Below are positions 1 to 6,557 of a DNA stretch of 7,083 bases, piece by piece. Within the stretch, counting starts at the first letter, position 1, and the number at the start of each line of letters is the position of its first letter. The notes beneath the pieces are model-generated. The model saw only the letters and a program-made list of their open reading frames with translations. It was not told where the DNA came from and made no database searches. Origin of the DNA: Acidobacteriota bacterium (lineage in GTDB: Bacteria; Acidobacteriota; Terriglobia; UBA7540); assembly GCA_003224635.1 (NCBI GenBank), contig QHZK01000430.1, forward strand, positions 1 to 7,083. The letters are read 5' to 3'. A program made the position numbers and the translations under genes.

Positions 1-16
1 ACCGAGTTGCCTCTCG

Positions 17-46
17 GAGTACAATTTTCCACCCCACGCTGTACTC
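17..46. other. Inverted repeat in the left intergenic region
   Basis: GAGTACA (17-23) and TGTACTC (40-46) are exact reverse complements separated by 16 bases, so a 7-bp stem can form. A smaller stem, CCGAG (2-6) with CTCGG (13-17), lies directly to its left and shares one base with it. Neither is followed by a convincing T-run, so a terminator for a gene off the left edge is possible but not shown. I see no coding region in 1-254. Confidence 0.3.
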
Positions 47-98
47 TAATACCCATCCGTATTCTATCACATCGGATGACGATTTGACGCTGCCGGTT

Positions 99-116
99 GC
101 CTGGCCTGCCTGGCCT
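99..116. repeat. Tandem 9-mer, two copies
   Basis: GCCTGGCCT occurs twice head to tail, at 99-107 and 108-116, just left of the inverted-repeat element. No function is visible; it may be a replication-slippage product. Confidence 0.45.
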
Positions 117-127
117 CCTGAAGACCA

Positions 128-208
128 GTGACTAGTGGCGAGTGACTTGCGAGTGACGAGTCGTCAAATTCGCTGGCCACTCGCCGCTTGTCACTTGTCA
201 CTGCTCTT
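128..208. repeat. Inverted-repeat element, family A, copy 1
   Basis: The left end reads GTGACTAGTGGCGAGTGAC (128-146) and the right end reads CACTTGTCACTGCTCTT (192-208). The arms are built from short alternating words, GTGAC/AGTGGCGAG on the left and their complements CACTCGCC/TTGTCAC on the right, so the element can fold on itself imperfectly. The same two ends, in the same order and orientation, bound a second copy at 6776-6888; the right-end 17-mer is identical and the left end matches 17 of 19 positions. This copy sits directly upstream of the ileS promoter-like box. The family name A is my own label. Confidence 0.8.
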
Positions 209-228
209 ATAGGGAAGCGAGTTTCGAT

Positions 229-234
229 TATAAT
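229..234 (+). promoter_or_regulatory. Putative -10 box of the ileS promoter
   Basis: TATAAT is a perfect sigma-70 type -10 hexamer. It would place the transcription start near 241, leaving a leader of roughly 14 nt that contains the GGAGG ribosome binding site at 246-250. No good -35 hexamer is present at 16-18 bp (CTTATA or TTATAG near 206-212). TTGTCA motifs at 188-193 and 195-200 belong to the adjacent repeat and are too far upstream (28 bp or more). The short leader leaves no room for a T-box or another aminoacylation-sensing leader. Confidence 0.5.
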
Positions 235-254
235 GTAACCGTCGCGGAGGACGA

Positions 255-3164
255 ATGCAGAACACGCCGGATCTCAAGAGCACCCTCAACCTGCCCCAGA
301 CCAGCTTTCCCATGAAGGCGAACCTGCCGCAGAACGAGCCGAAGTGGCTGGCGAAATGGGCGCAGGAAGACCTTTACGGGCAGATTCGCAGTGCGCGCCA
401 GGGGGCCCCTATCTTCACCCTGCACGACGGTCCCCCTTACGCCAACGGGCGCATCCACCTCGGGACAGCGCTTAATAAGATTCTTAAGGATTTCGTCGTC
501 AAGTCGAAGACCCTGGCCGGATTCAATGCGCCGTATCTGCCCGGATGGGACTGCCACGGGCTACCCATCGAGATCAACGTGGACAAGGAGCTCGGGCCCC
601 GCAAAGGCCGGATGAGCGTGGTCGAGATCCGACAAGCATGCCGGCGCTACGCCGAAAAGTTTGTTGACCTCCAGCGGGGGGACTTCCAGCGCCTGGGCAT
701 CCTGGGGGAATGGCAGAAGCCTTACCTGACGATGGACCCCGAGTACGAAGCTGTGATCGCCGAGACGTTTCTGGCTTTCCTCGAGCGAGGGTACGTCTAC
801 CGCGGGCGCAAGTCCATCTACTGGTGCATCTCCGACAAGACGGCGCTCGCGGAAGCGGAAGTGGAATACGAAGACCACCGCAGCCGCTCGATCTACGTGA
901 AGTACCCGCTCGTTTCCGATCCCGCCGATCTCGATCCGCAGCTTAAAGGCCGCAAAGTCTCGGTCATCATCTGGACCACGACGCCGTGGACGCTCCCCGC
1001 CAGCATGGCCGTCGCCTTCCACCCGCAATTCCAGTACGTGGCCGCTGCCGACGTGGATGGTGAAGCGTACATCCTGGAAAGCCGCCGCTATGAGCCGACG
1101 CTCCACGAAACGGGACTAAAAGCACCCACGATCCTGGCTCGCATTCCCGGCTCCAAACTCGAACACATCCGAATGCGGCACCCGTTTCTCGACCGCGAGG
1201 TCCCCGGCGTGCTCGCCGACTACGTCACGGCAGAGGACGGGACGGGCTCGGTCCACACCGCCCCGGGCCACGGGCGTGAGGACTATCAGACGGGCGTGAA
1301 GTACGGCCTCGAAGTTTATTGTCCGGTCGGCGAAGCGGGCGAGTTCACCGAAGGGCTGCCGGAATACAAGGGCAAAAGGGTTTTTGACGCCAACGAGCCG
1401 ATCGTTGAATTGCTGAAAGCGCGCGGGACGCTCGTGGGTCCGCCGGGCTGGCTGACGCACTCCTATCCGCACTGCTGGCGATGCCACAACCCCATCATCT
1501 TTCGCGCCAGCGACCAGTGGTTCATCGACATTGACCACTCGCGGCTGCGCGAGGTCGCGCTCGAAGCCATCAAGAAGGTCCGCTGGTCGCCCGAGTGGGG
1601 TGAAGAACGCATGGCGAACATGCTCGCGACGCGCCCCGACTGGTGCGTCTCAAGGCAGCGAGTATGGGGCGTCCCGATCACGATCTTCTATTGTGAGGCC
1701 TGCGCCGCGCCGCTGCTCGACGCGAAGGTGGCGAGGCCCGCCATCGAGCTGTTCCGCCGGGAAGGCGCCGACGCCTGGCACACGCACCCGGTCGAGGACC
1801 TGGCGAGCCCGGGCGCGAAGTGTACCGAGTGCGGCGAAACGAGGCTGCGAAAGGAGAAGGACATCCTCGACGTGTGGTTCGATTCTGGATCGAGTCACCT
1901 GGCGGTGCTCGGGCGCAGGCCGGACCTTCCCTGGCCCTCGGACCTCTATCTTGAGGGCGGCGACCAATACCGGGGCTGGTTCCAGAGCTCGCTGCTGCTG
2001 GCGCTGGGCACGCGCGGCTCGGCCCCTTACCGGCAGGTGGTGACGCCGGGCTGGGTGCTCGACGCCGAGGGCCGCGCCATGTCGAAGTCGCTCGGCACCG
2101 GGATCGACCCGAACGAAGTCATCAAGACGCACGGCGCGGAGATCCTGCGGCTGTGGGTCGCCTCGGTGGATTTCCGCGAGGACGTGGTGATGTCGCCCGA
2201 AATTCTCGCCCGCTTGTCCGAAGCCTACTTCAAGCTGCGCAACACGTTTCGCTATTGCCTCTCGAACCTCTACGACTTCGATCCCGAGAGGGACTGTGTG
2301 GGGGGCGACCAACTGGAGGAGATCGACGCGTGGGCGCTGGTCGAGACGGCGAAGGTCCTGGAAGCGGTCGAGGCGGCGTACCAGGAATACGCCTTTCACA
2401 AGGTCTATCGCGCGGTCTACGATTTTGCCACCGTGTCGCTGAGCGCCTTCTATTTCGACATCCTGAAAGACCGGCTCTACACGGCGCCGGCGCGCTCCGT
2501 CAGGCGACGCGCAGCGCAGTCTGCCCTCTACCGCATCGCGGAGGCCCTGGCGCCCGTCGTGGCGCCGCTGATGTGTTTTACGGCCGAAGAAGTCTGGTCA
2601 CATCTGCCGGCTCCGCAGGTGCGGGGATCGAGCGTGCATCTGGCAACCTTCGCCAAGCCGGGGGCCTTGCGCGACGGAATCCCCGACCACCTTTTGACGC
2701 GGCTCGAGAACTGGCCCCGGCTGATCGCCGTCCGCGACGAAGTCCTCAAGGCGCTCGAGGCTGCGAGGCAGCAGAAGCTGATTCGCAGCGGGCTTGAAGC
2801 CAGGGTCAGCCTCGAGGTGTTTAACAGCGATCCGCTCGAGTCCTCGAATGACGTGGCCGAGCTCGAACGTTTCCGGTCCCTGCTCGAAGAGTATCAGGCT
2901 TTCCTGCCTGCGCTTTTCATTGTCTCGCAGGTTGAGATCTTGCCGGGAGTCAGCGCCGCCTCGAACGCGCGGCTTCGCGGGTGTTCCGGCTCGATCGCGC
3001 GCGAGGGCCGGGGACTCGGACTGCGGGTGCTGGTCCAAAAGGCCCGCGGGCAGAAGTGCGCCCGTTGCTGGAATTACTCCGAGCAAGTGGGGAAAGACGA
3101 GCGCTATCCTGAGGTCTGCGAGCGCTGCTCGGCGGCGCTGAGGGAAATTGAGAACGGGCAGTAG
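255..3164 (+). CDS. ileS: Isoleucyl-tRNA synthetase (IleRS)
   Basis: This cytoplasmic class I aminoacyl-tRNA synthetase charges tRNA-Ile with isoleucine using ATP and edits mischarged valine. The protein is 969 residues, a normal length for a complete bacterial IleRS. The HIGH-type signature is PPYANGRIHLGT (residues 60-71), with HLGT in place of HIGH. The connective editing domain includes WTTTPWTLP (240-248) and GTGSVHTAPGHGREDY (329-344). The KMSKS loop is AMSKS (608-612). Cysteine pairs at 480/483 and 523/526 resemble the internal zinc ribbon of this family, and C935/C938 with C955/C958 form the C-terminal zinc finger typical of bacterial (type 1) IleRS. The ATG at 255 is preceded by GGAGG at 246-250, a slightly short spacing of 4 nt. 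The stop TAG lies within a repeat element. ileS probably once led directly into lspA downstream. Confidence 0.98.
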   Translation: MQNTPDLKSTLNLPQTSFPMKANLPQNEPKWLAKWAQEDLYGQIRSARQGAPIFTLHDGPPYANGRIHLGTALNKILKDFVVKSKTLAGFNAPYLPGWDCHGLPIEINVDKELGPRKGRMSVVEIRQACRRYAEKFVDLQRGDFQRLGILGEWQKPYLTMDPEYEAVIAETFLAFLERGYVYRGRKSIYWCISDKTALAEAEVEYEDHRSRSIYVKYPLVSDPADLDPQLKGRKVSVIIWTTTPWTLPASMAVAFHPQFQYVAAADVDGEAYILESRRYEPTLHETGLKAPTILARIPGSKLEHIRMRHPFLDREVPGVLADYVTAEDGTGSVHTAPGHGREDYQTGVKYGLEVYCPVGEAGEFTEGLPEYKGKRVFDANEPIVELLKARGTLVGPPGWLTHSYPHCWRCHNPIIFRASDQWFIDIDHSRLREVALEAIKKVRWSPEWGEERMANMLATRPDWCVSRQRVWGVPITIFYCEACAAPLLDAKVARPAIELFRREGADAWHTHPVEDLASPGAKCTECGETRLRKEKDILDVWFDSGSSHLAVLGRRPDLPWPSDLYLEGGDQYRGWFQSSLLLALGTRGSAPYRQVVTPGWVLDAEGRAMSKSLGTGIDPNEVIKTHGAEILRLWVASVDFREDVVMSPEILARLSEAYFKLRNTFRYCLSNLYDFDPERDCVGGDQLEEIDAWALVETAKVLEAVEAAYQEYAFHKVYRAVYDFATVSLSAFYFDILKDRLYTAPARSVRRRAAQSALYRIAEALAPVVAPLMCFTAEEVWSHLPAPQVRGSSVHLATFAKPGALRDGIPDHLLTRLENWPRLIAVRDEVLKALEAARQQKLIRSGLEARVSLEVFNSDPLESSNDVAELERFRSLLEEYQAFLPALFIVSQVEILPGVSAASNARLRGCSGSIAREGRGLGLRVLVQKARGQKCARCWNYSEQVGKDERYPEVCERCSAALREIENGQ

Positions 3165-3252
3165 TCAGTTGTCAGTTGTCAGTTCTCAGTCAGTAAAAAC
3201 CAGGAGCGGAAAAAGAGTTCTTAACTGAAGACTGAAAACTGAAAACTGATAG
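3162..3252. repeat. Inverted-repeat element, family B (7-bp period)
   Basis: The left arm (3165-3194) is a run of CAGTTGT-like heptamers: TCAGTT recurs at 3165, 3172 and 3179 and then degrades. The right arm (about 3223-3252) is the complement, with AACTGA words again spaced 7 bp apart. Aligned as a hairpin, blocks of 5-6 paired bases alternate with a single mismatch every seventh position, over about 26 bp. The loop is about 30 nt and includes GGAGCGGAAAAAGAG. The left arm begins at the ileS stop codon, so the TAG is the first part of the element. A role as a bidirectional terminator or mRNA 3'-end stabiliser is possible but unproven. Period-7 repeats are known from other bacteria, for example the heptanucleotide STRR sequences of cyanobacteria; I cannot show relatedness. 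Confidence 0.8.
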
Positions 3253-3305
3253 CCGACATCACTGAGAGCCAAGGGTCAAGAAATCAGCAGGTGGCTGGAG
3301 GAGAC

Positions 3306-3494
3306 ATGAGTACAGCCAAGGAAGAAGTTCGGGAGATGCTGGACCGCCTTCCCGACGACGTGTCCTACGAGGATATCCAGTATCACATCTACGTTCGTCA
3401 GAAGGTGGAACGCGGACTCAAGGACGTCGAGGAGGGCCGCGTCTTCAGCCAAGAAGAGGTCGAGCGCAGGATGTCGAAATGGCTCGACGAGTAG
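3306..3494 (+). CDS. Antitoxin-like small protein (partner of RelE/ParE toxin)
   Basis: This is a 62-residue, highly charged, mostly helical protein. It contains MLDRLPDDVSYEDIQYHIYV (residues 11-30) followed by RQKVERGLKDVEEGRVFSQEE (from residue 31). That layout is what I recognise from small antitoxin-like proteins encoded immediately before RelE/ParE toxins; the assignment rests on this resemblance and on the gene order. Family knowledge predicts that it binds and neutralises the neighbouring toxin and may repress its own promoter. A GTG at 3291 would add five residues, but the ATG at 3306 is preferred because GGAGGAG at 3297-3303 lies just before it and would be coding in the longer version. 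Its 3' end overlaps the toxin start by 16 nt, so the two are likely translationally coupled. I see no clear DNA-binding fold, and the exact antitoxin family is uncertain. Confidence 0.75.
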   Translation: MSTAKEEVREMLDRLPDDVSYEDIQYHIYVRQKVERGLKDVEEGRVFSQEEVERRMSKWLDE

Positions 3495-3799
3495 CCTGGA
3501 CCGGTGCGGCGTTGATCGATCTCGAAACAGCGGCAAGCTACATCGCCGAGGACTCCGCGCGGTATGCAGCAGCATTCGTTCGTGAGGCAAGGGATGCGGC
3601 GCGATCGCTGGCCCGTCTCGCTGAGAGCGGTCGTGTGGTGCCTGAATTCAAGGATCCGAGTGTCCGCGAACTCTTTGTAAGAAACTTTCGCCTGATTTAT
3701 CGCGTGAGCGAAGATACCGTTCATATTATCGGGTTTATTCACGGCGCACGCGATCTGCAGCGACTGCGGGAGCGTGAAGGGAAGCAAAGCCTTGAATGA
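3479..3799 (+). CDS. Type II toxin-antitoxin system RelE/ParE family toxin
   Basis: The 106-residue protein has the full RelE/ParE layout. It starts with W7 and a DLETAASYIAED helix (14-25), continues with a second helix ending in LARLAESGRVVPEF (44-57), then SVRELFVRNFRLIYRV (61-76) and a final IIGFIHGARDLQRL (83-96). The GR-x-VPE, RE, YR and HGARDL elements are family hallmarks. Members either cleave mRNA on the ribosome (RelE type) or poison DNA gyrase (ParE type); the sequence alone does not decide which. The ATG lies inside the last codons of the antitoxin gene in another frame, the usual coupled arrangement. The gene is full length with no break, so the module may be active. It lies 51 bp upstream of the preferred lspA start. 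Confidence 0.88.
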   Translation: MARRVAWTGAALIDLETAASYIAEDSARYAAAFVREARDAARSLARLAESGRVVPEFKDPSVRELFVRNFRLIYRVSEDTVHIIGFIHGARDLQRLREREGKQSLE

Positions 3800-3850
3800 G
3801 ACGGTATCCGGCGGCTCGCTGAGTAGCTGTTGGCTGCAACGCTTGTGATT

Positions 3851-4351
3851 ATGTCCGAAGCCCTAGTTGCTCGCGTCAGAAATATTTCCCGGGTCATCTA
3901 CGCGGCCATCGCCCTGCTGGTCTTTGTCGGCGACCAATCGACCAAGGCGATTGTCGAGTCCTCGATTCCCGAGCGCCAGATCATCCCGGTTATCCCCGGA
4001 TTGTTCAACATCACGCACGTCAAGAACGAGGGCGCGGCGTTCGGGCTGTTCGCGGACTCGCCGGCCCCTTGGAAGACCGTGCTGTTGATCGTCATCTCGG
4101 CGGCGCTGCTGGCGACCGTGGTGGGCGTGGTGTGGAAGACGCGGCGGCTGCACTGGGAAGCGGGCGTGGGCCTCTCCCTCATCCTGGGCGGGGCGCTCAG
4201 CAACCTCGTGGACCGCATCCGCATGGGGCGCGTCGTCGACTTTCTCGACTTTTACTTCCGGAGCTACCACTGGTATACGTTTAACCTGGCCGACAGCGCC
4301 ATTGTGGTGGGGGCCGGTTTTCTGATCCTCCAGGTCCTCTTCGTTGAATGA
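3851..4351 (+). CDS. lspA: Lipoprotein signal peptidase (signal peptidase II)
   Basis: LspA is an inner-membrane aspartyl protease that removes the signal peptide from diacylglyceryl-modified prolipoproteins. From the ATG at 3851 the protein is 166 residues, normal for the family. Conserved elements appear in order: GDQSTK (27-32) at the end of the first membrane helix, HVKNEGAAFG (56-65), SNLVDRIRMGRVVDFLDF (117-134) and FNLADSAIVVGA (144-155). The catalytic pair is predicted to be D121 and D148. Four hydrophobic segments are visible, near 13-27, 75-94, 104-118 and 150-164. The start is uncertain: no clear Shine-Dalgarno sequence precedes 3851, and an in-frame TTG at 3830 (173 residues) or GTG at 3845 is possible. 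In many bacteria lspA directly follows ileS; here a toxin-antitoxin pair and a repeat separate them. Confidence 0.96.
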   Translation: MSEALVARVRNISRVIYAAIALLVFVGDQSTKAIVESSIPERQIIPVIPGLFNITHVKNEGAAFGLFADSPAPWKTVLLIVISAALLATVVGVVWKTRRLHWEAGVGLSLILGGALSNLVDRIRMGRVVDFLDFYFRSYHWYTFNLADSAIVVGAGFLILQVLFVE

Positions 4352-4393
4352 ACTTTGTCACGCTCCGTCACGAATGAGCTCTCAGCGAGACCC

Positions 4394-4413
4394 TCATGGG
4401 GTGGTATCCATGA
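4394..4413. other. Hairpin between lspA and the sensor pseudogene
   Basis: TCATGG (4394-4399) and CCATGA (4408-4413) form a perfect 6-bp stem with an 8-nt loop. A second CCATGA at 4425-4430 offers an alternative partner. No T-run follows on either strand, so this is not a canonical intrinsic terminator, although it lies between the convergent ends of lspA and the sensor remnant. Confidence 0.35.
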
Positions 4414-4481
4414 ACAAGCCGACGCCATGAGTGTTTCAGGTCACAAGGAGCGCAGAAAACGCGCATCGACAGGGAAGTAAA

Positions 4482-5491
4482 TCATGACTGAGAAAAAAGC
4501 TGCTTGAGCTCCTCAGCCTGTTTTCGTTCTGTGACGTCCTCCTGGACCGAGAGCCAGTATTGCCTGCCTGGCACTTCCAGGATGGTCACCCGCGCGTAGC
4601 ACGGTCGAACTCGCCGCTCCATGCTCCGTGGTTTATCAACTGCTGGTAGATTTCACTGAAGGCCTCCGGATTCTCTTTCGCGGGATACTTGGCGCCAAGG
4701 ACGGGCAAATGCCTGCCGATGAGCTCGCCGGCCCTGTATCCGAACATAGCCTCGCCGGCCGGATTGCTATAGAGGACGATTCCCTCCTCATCCGAGAGGC
4801 AGACGCCGTTCGCCATGCTCTCCAGCAGTCGCGCCGAGAATACGTTCGAGACTTCGGACCGCTTGGACCGGGTAATGTAATAGTGGAGGAGCAGGCCCGC
4901 CAGCGTGACCAGGCACAGGGCGAGCCCGCTCCCAAAGGTCGTGATGGCCATCGCTCGCGCCCCGGCTGCATGGGCGGACGCATCTCTGAAAGCCAGCAAC
5001 CGCTGCTCGTCCGCCTCCAAACCGCTCACGGCCGCGCGGATATCACCCGTGAGCTTTTTGCTTGTCTCCGGCGGCGCAGGCGGGCCGGCCTCCGAGGACC
5101 CCTGATCCGTCCGCCTGCCATCAGCTTTCTGAAAGCCGAACCGCTTGGCCAGCAAAGGCTCGAGGGCGTCGAGCTTCTTTTGCTGGAGCGGGTCATCCGA
5201 AGTCAGATCCCGGAGCTTCTGAAGACGCACGCGAGCTTCCACGGCCGCGGCGCGATAGGCCTGCGCGTAACTACGCTGGTCCGCCGTGACGTGGCCCCTT
5301 CCTGCTTCCACGTCGCCCACCATGGAGCGCGTGGCCTGGATTTCTTCCAGGGTTTCGTTCGTACGCACTACCTGATCGTAGGCATCAACGAGGCCGAGGA
5401 TGCTCTGATACTGAAGCACGCCGATCGCAAAGAGGATCGGCAGGGCGGCGCTGAATATGACAGCAATCTGTTTTGCGACTGACTTTTTCAC
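4482..5491 (-). pseudogene. Broken CHASE3-PAS membrane sensor, kinase core missing
   Basis: The first frame runs from GTG 5491, with AAGGGGAG 6 nt upstream, to TGA at 4586-4588 and gives 301 residues. There is a membrane helix at about 9-26, a periplasmic CHASE3-like domain at about 35-175 (TNETLEEIQATRSMVGDVEAGRG at 44-66; RDLTSDDPLQQKKLDAL at 94-110), a second helix at about 181-206, and a PAS domain from about 215 (YSNPAGEAMFGYRAGELIG, 241-259) that ends abruptly after WSGEF. The rest of PAS continues in another frame: YARVTILEVPG, then VQEDVTERKQAEELKQLF, ending at TGA 4482-4484. The usual RKDG-type stretch between the two halves is missing, which suggests a deletion of roughly 30 nt rather than one sequencing error. 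No HisKA or ATPase domain follows. An upstream GTG at 5566 would add 25 unlikely residues. It was probably a sensor histidine kinase once. Confidence 0.8.
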
Positions 5492-5605
5492 AATCCACTC
5501 CCCTTGGCCAACACGAGCGCCTCCTTGCGGCGGCGGCGCAATTGATGGTGGGCTTGCGCACTGCACACAAGCGCCAAATCCAGCGTCACGACACGCATTT
5601 CCGGA

Positions 5606-5617
5606 GCCATCGATGGC
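5606..5617. other. 12-bp perfect palindrome upstream of the sensor remnant
   Basis: GCCATCGATGGC is a perfect 12-bp palindrome in the 201-bp gap between the methyltransferase end and the sensor start. It lies about 115 bp before that start and next to a weak minus-strand -10-like TCTAAT (complement of 5623-5628). It could be an operator site for a dimeric regulator, but one isolated palindrome of this length is weak evidence. Confidence 0.25.
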
Positions 5618-5676
5618 GCAACATTAGACTATCGGCTGTAACCAGGAAATCTTGAGGTTCGCAGCAGTGGACCGCC

Positions 5677-5698
5677 ACGTTAGGGGCTAGGCCTACGT
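5677..5698 (-). other. Bulged hairpin at the methyltransferase stop
   Basis: ACGT-T-AGG (5677-5684) pairs with CCTACGT (5692-5698), giving a 7-bp stem with one bulged base and a 7-nt loop. It overlaps the minus-strand stop codon at 5693-5695. There is no downstream T-run on the minus strand, so termination is possible only in a Rho-dependent or imperfect form. Confidence 0.25.
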
Positions 5699-6358
5699 GT
5701 CCGCGGGGTGGCGCGCCGGGTCGACGTAGTACGCTACCAGCGTTTCGGGCCAGAACGTGACGCGGACTTTTCGAATCCTGCTGGTGGGGAAGAGGCAGGC
5801 CAGTTGTCCTGCCGACAGCAGGGCGAGCTCATGCACGCTTCCCCTTGGAATATGCGCGCCAAACAGCCGATTGTATTCGCGCCGGAGCCGGCGGGGCAGA
5901 AACTGGATGAAGGGCAGGTGGTAGTGACTTTCGAACGGGAACCAATAGTTCGGAGTGGTCACGAACCAGCTCTTGCCCACTCGCATGATCTCGCGAGCGA
6001 ATTGCGCCTGGCGGTCATCGCCCGTGACGTGCTCGATCACGGCGTTGGAAAAAACCAGGTCGAAACTCTTGTCCGCGAAGGGAAGGGAACAGCCGTCAAA
6101 CACCGCGTAGCAAGGCCGCGGATAGAGTCGCCTGGCGCTCAGCACTTCACCGATCTCGTAGCCCCCTGCCACAATCCGCTCAGGATAGGGGTAGACGTCC
6201 TCGAACGTATACTGGAGGAAGACCTCGCCGCTGGCGCCGATGTCGAGCACGCGGTCCTGAGGACCGGGGTGGAAGACCATGCTGAGAAGCTCAAACTTCT
6301 TGGTTCGCGACTTGTGGCTGAATTTCTTGAGCTGGAGCCGGAAGTATGAATCGCTCAT
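5693..6358 (-). CDS. Class I SAM-dependent methyltransferase (Methyltransf_11-like)
   Basis: This is a soluble 221-residue protein with a Rossmann-type methyltransferase core. Motif I is RVLDIGASGEVFLQY (36-50), the SAM-binding loop, in which S43 and E45 replace the more usual Gly positions of GxGxG. An acidic residue after the second strand is E68 in GGYEIG. FDGCSLPFADKSFDLVFSNA (87-106) followed by VIEHV is the characteristic motif II/III stretch of the Methyltransf_11 family. The C-terminal part contains TTPNYWFPFESHYHLPF (134-150), as often seen in methyltransferases acting on lipid or sugar precursors, but the substrate cannot be read from the sequence. The ATG at 6358 has only a weak GAGCGAG-like ribosome binding site. 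It is transcribed towards the sensor remnant 201 bp downstream and away from the zinc-ribbon gene. Confidence 0.88.
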   Translation of the reverse strand: MSDSYFRLQLKKFSHKSRTKKFELLSMVFHPGPQDRVLDIGASGEVFLQYTFEDVYPYPERIVAGGYEIGEVLSARRLYPRPCYAVFDGCSLPFADKSFDLVFSNAVIEHVTGDDRQAQFAREIMRVGKSWFVTTPNYWFPFESHYHLPFIQFLPRRLRREYNRLFGAHIPRGSVHELALLSAGQLACLFPTSRIRKVRVTFWPETLVAYYVDPARHPADT

Positions 6359-6422
6359 TCTCGCTCTTGCGCAGGCTCGCCTATCGAGGTTTGCAGACTA
6401 TAGTGACAACCGCTTCTGTCGC

Positions 6423-6467
6423 GGCGCTGTCCTCAGCGCCCAAATGCGCCGCTGGGGACACCGGCGC
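6423..6467. other. Two adjacent GC-rich hairpins in the divergent spacer
   Basis: GGCGCTG (6423-6429) pairs perfectly with CAGCGCC (6434-6440) across a TCCT tetraloop. Five bases later GCGCCG (6446-6451) pairs with CGGCGC (6462-6467) across a 10-nt loop. TGTCC of the first hairpin (6428-6432) is also complementary to GGACA in the loop of the second (6456-6460), so alternative folds exist. The pair lies about 90 bp upstream of the small CPFCG gene in the 199-bp spacer that separates it from the divergent methyltransferase. Confidence 0.5.
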
Positions 6468-6523
6468 TACAGCAGAGCCTTGGCGGAGCGGCCCGACCGA
6501 GGTCTGGGCGCGGATAGTTATGG

Positions 6524-6529
6524 TATAAA
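6524..6529 (+). promoter_or_regulatory. Possible -10 box for the CPFCG gene
   Basis: TATAAA lies in the only AT-rich patch of the spacer (about 6514-6531) and 28 bp before the start codon. That fits a short leader carrying the ribosome binding site. No recognisable -35 lies 16-18 bp upstream. If this is the start region, the two GC-rich hairpins lie outside the mRNA. Confidence 0.25.
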
Positions 6530-6557
6530 CACCGATCAGGAATCACAAGGAGCCGGC

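Noticed and set aside
1..254. T-box or other leader riboswitch for ileS
   Set aside because: No T-box consensus or specifier stem is visible. The perfect -10 box at 229-234 implies a leader of only about 14 nt.
1650..2399. Long minus-strand open frame opposite ileS (and the 214-residue plus-strand frame at 2153-2797)
   Set aside because: Both lie wholly inside the well-supported ileS frame. Their Arg/Gly/Pro/Ala-rich composition is typical of shadow frames in GC-rich DNA, and they show no recognisable domain.
255..3164. HLGT and AMSKS changes in the IleRS catalytic signatures as possible inactivation
   Set aside because: Both substitutions occur in normal bacterial IleRS proteins as far as I know, and all other motifs and zinc ligands of the C-terminal finger are intact.
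3162..3252. CRISPR-like array
   Set aside because: The units are 7 bp and contiguous with no unique spacers, and they face each other as an inverted repeat. No cas genes are present.
4482..4520. Intrinsic terminator at the T-run of the minus-strand sensor remnant
   Set aside because: The GCTTTTTTCTC on the minus strand encodes the end of the displaced frame (KQLFSQS), and the preceding stem (AGCT/AGCT) is only 4 bp.
4628..5482. 284-residue plus-strand open frame
   Set aside because: It is antisense to the CHASE3-PAS sensor, whose domains are recognisable in the minus frame. It is explained by GC-rich codon structure.
5549..5570. CTTGCGCA ... CAAG inverted repeat near the upstream GTG
   Set aside because: The pairing is interrupted and short, with no positional link to a promoter or start.
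5708..6349. 213-residue plus-strand open frame
   Set aside because: It mirrors the methyltransferase almost exactly, and the minus-strand frame has clear family motifs.
6279..6557. N-terminal extension of the CPFCG protein to 166 residues
   Set aside because: The extension overlaps the methyltransferase antisense and runs through GC hairpins. The ATG at 6558 has a strong AAGGAG at ideal spacing, whereas the early start has no such support.
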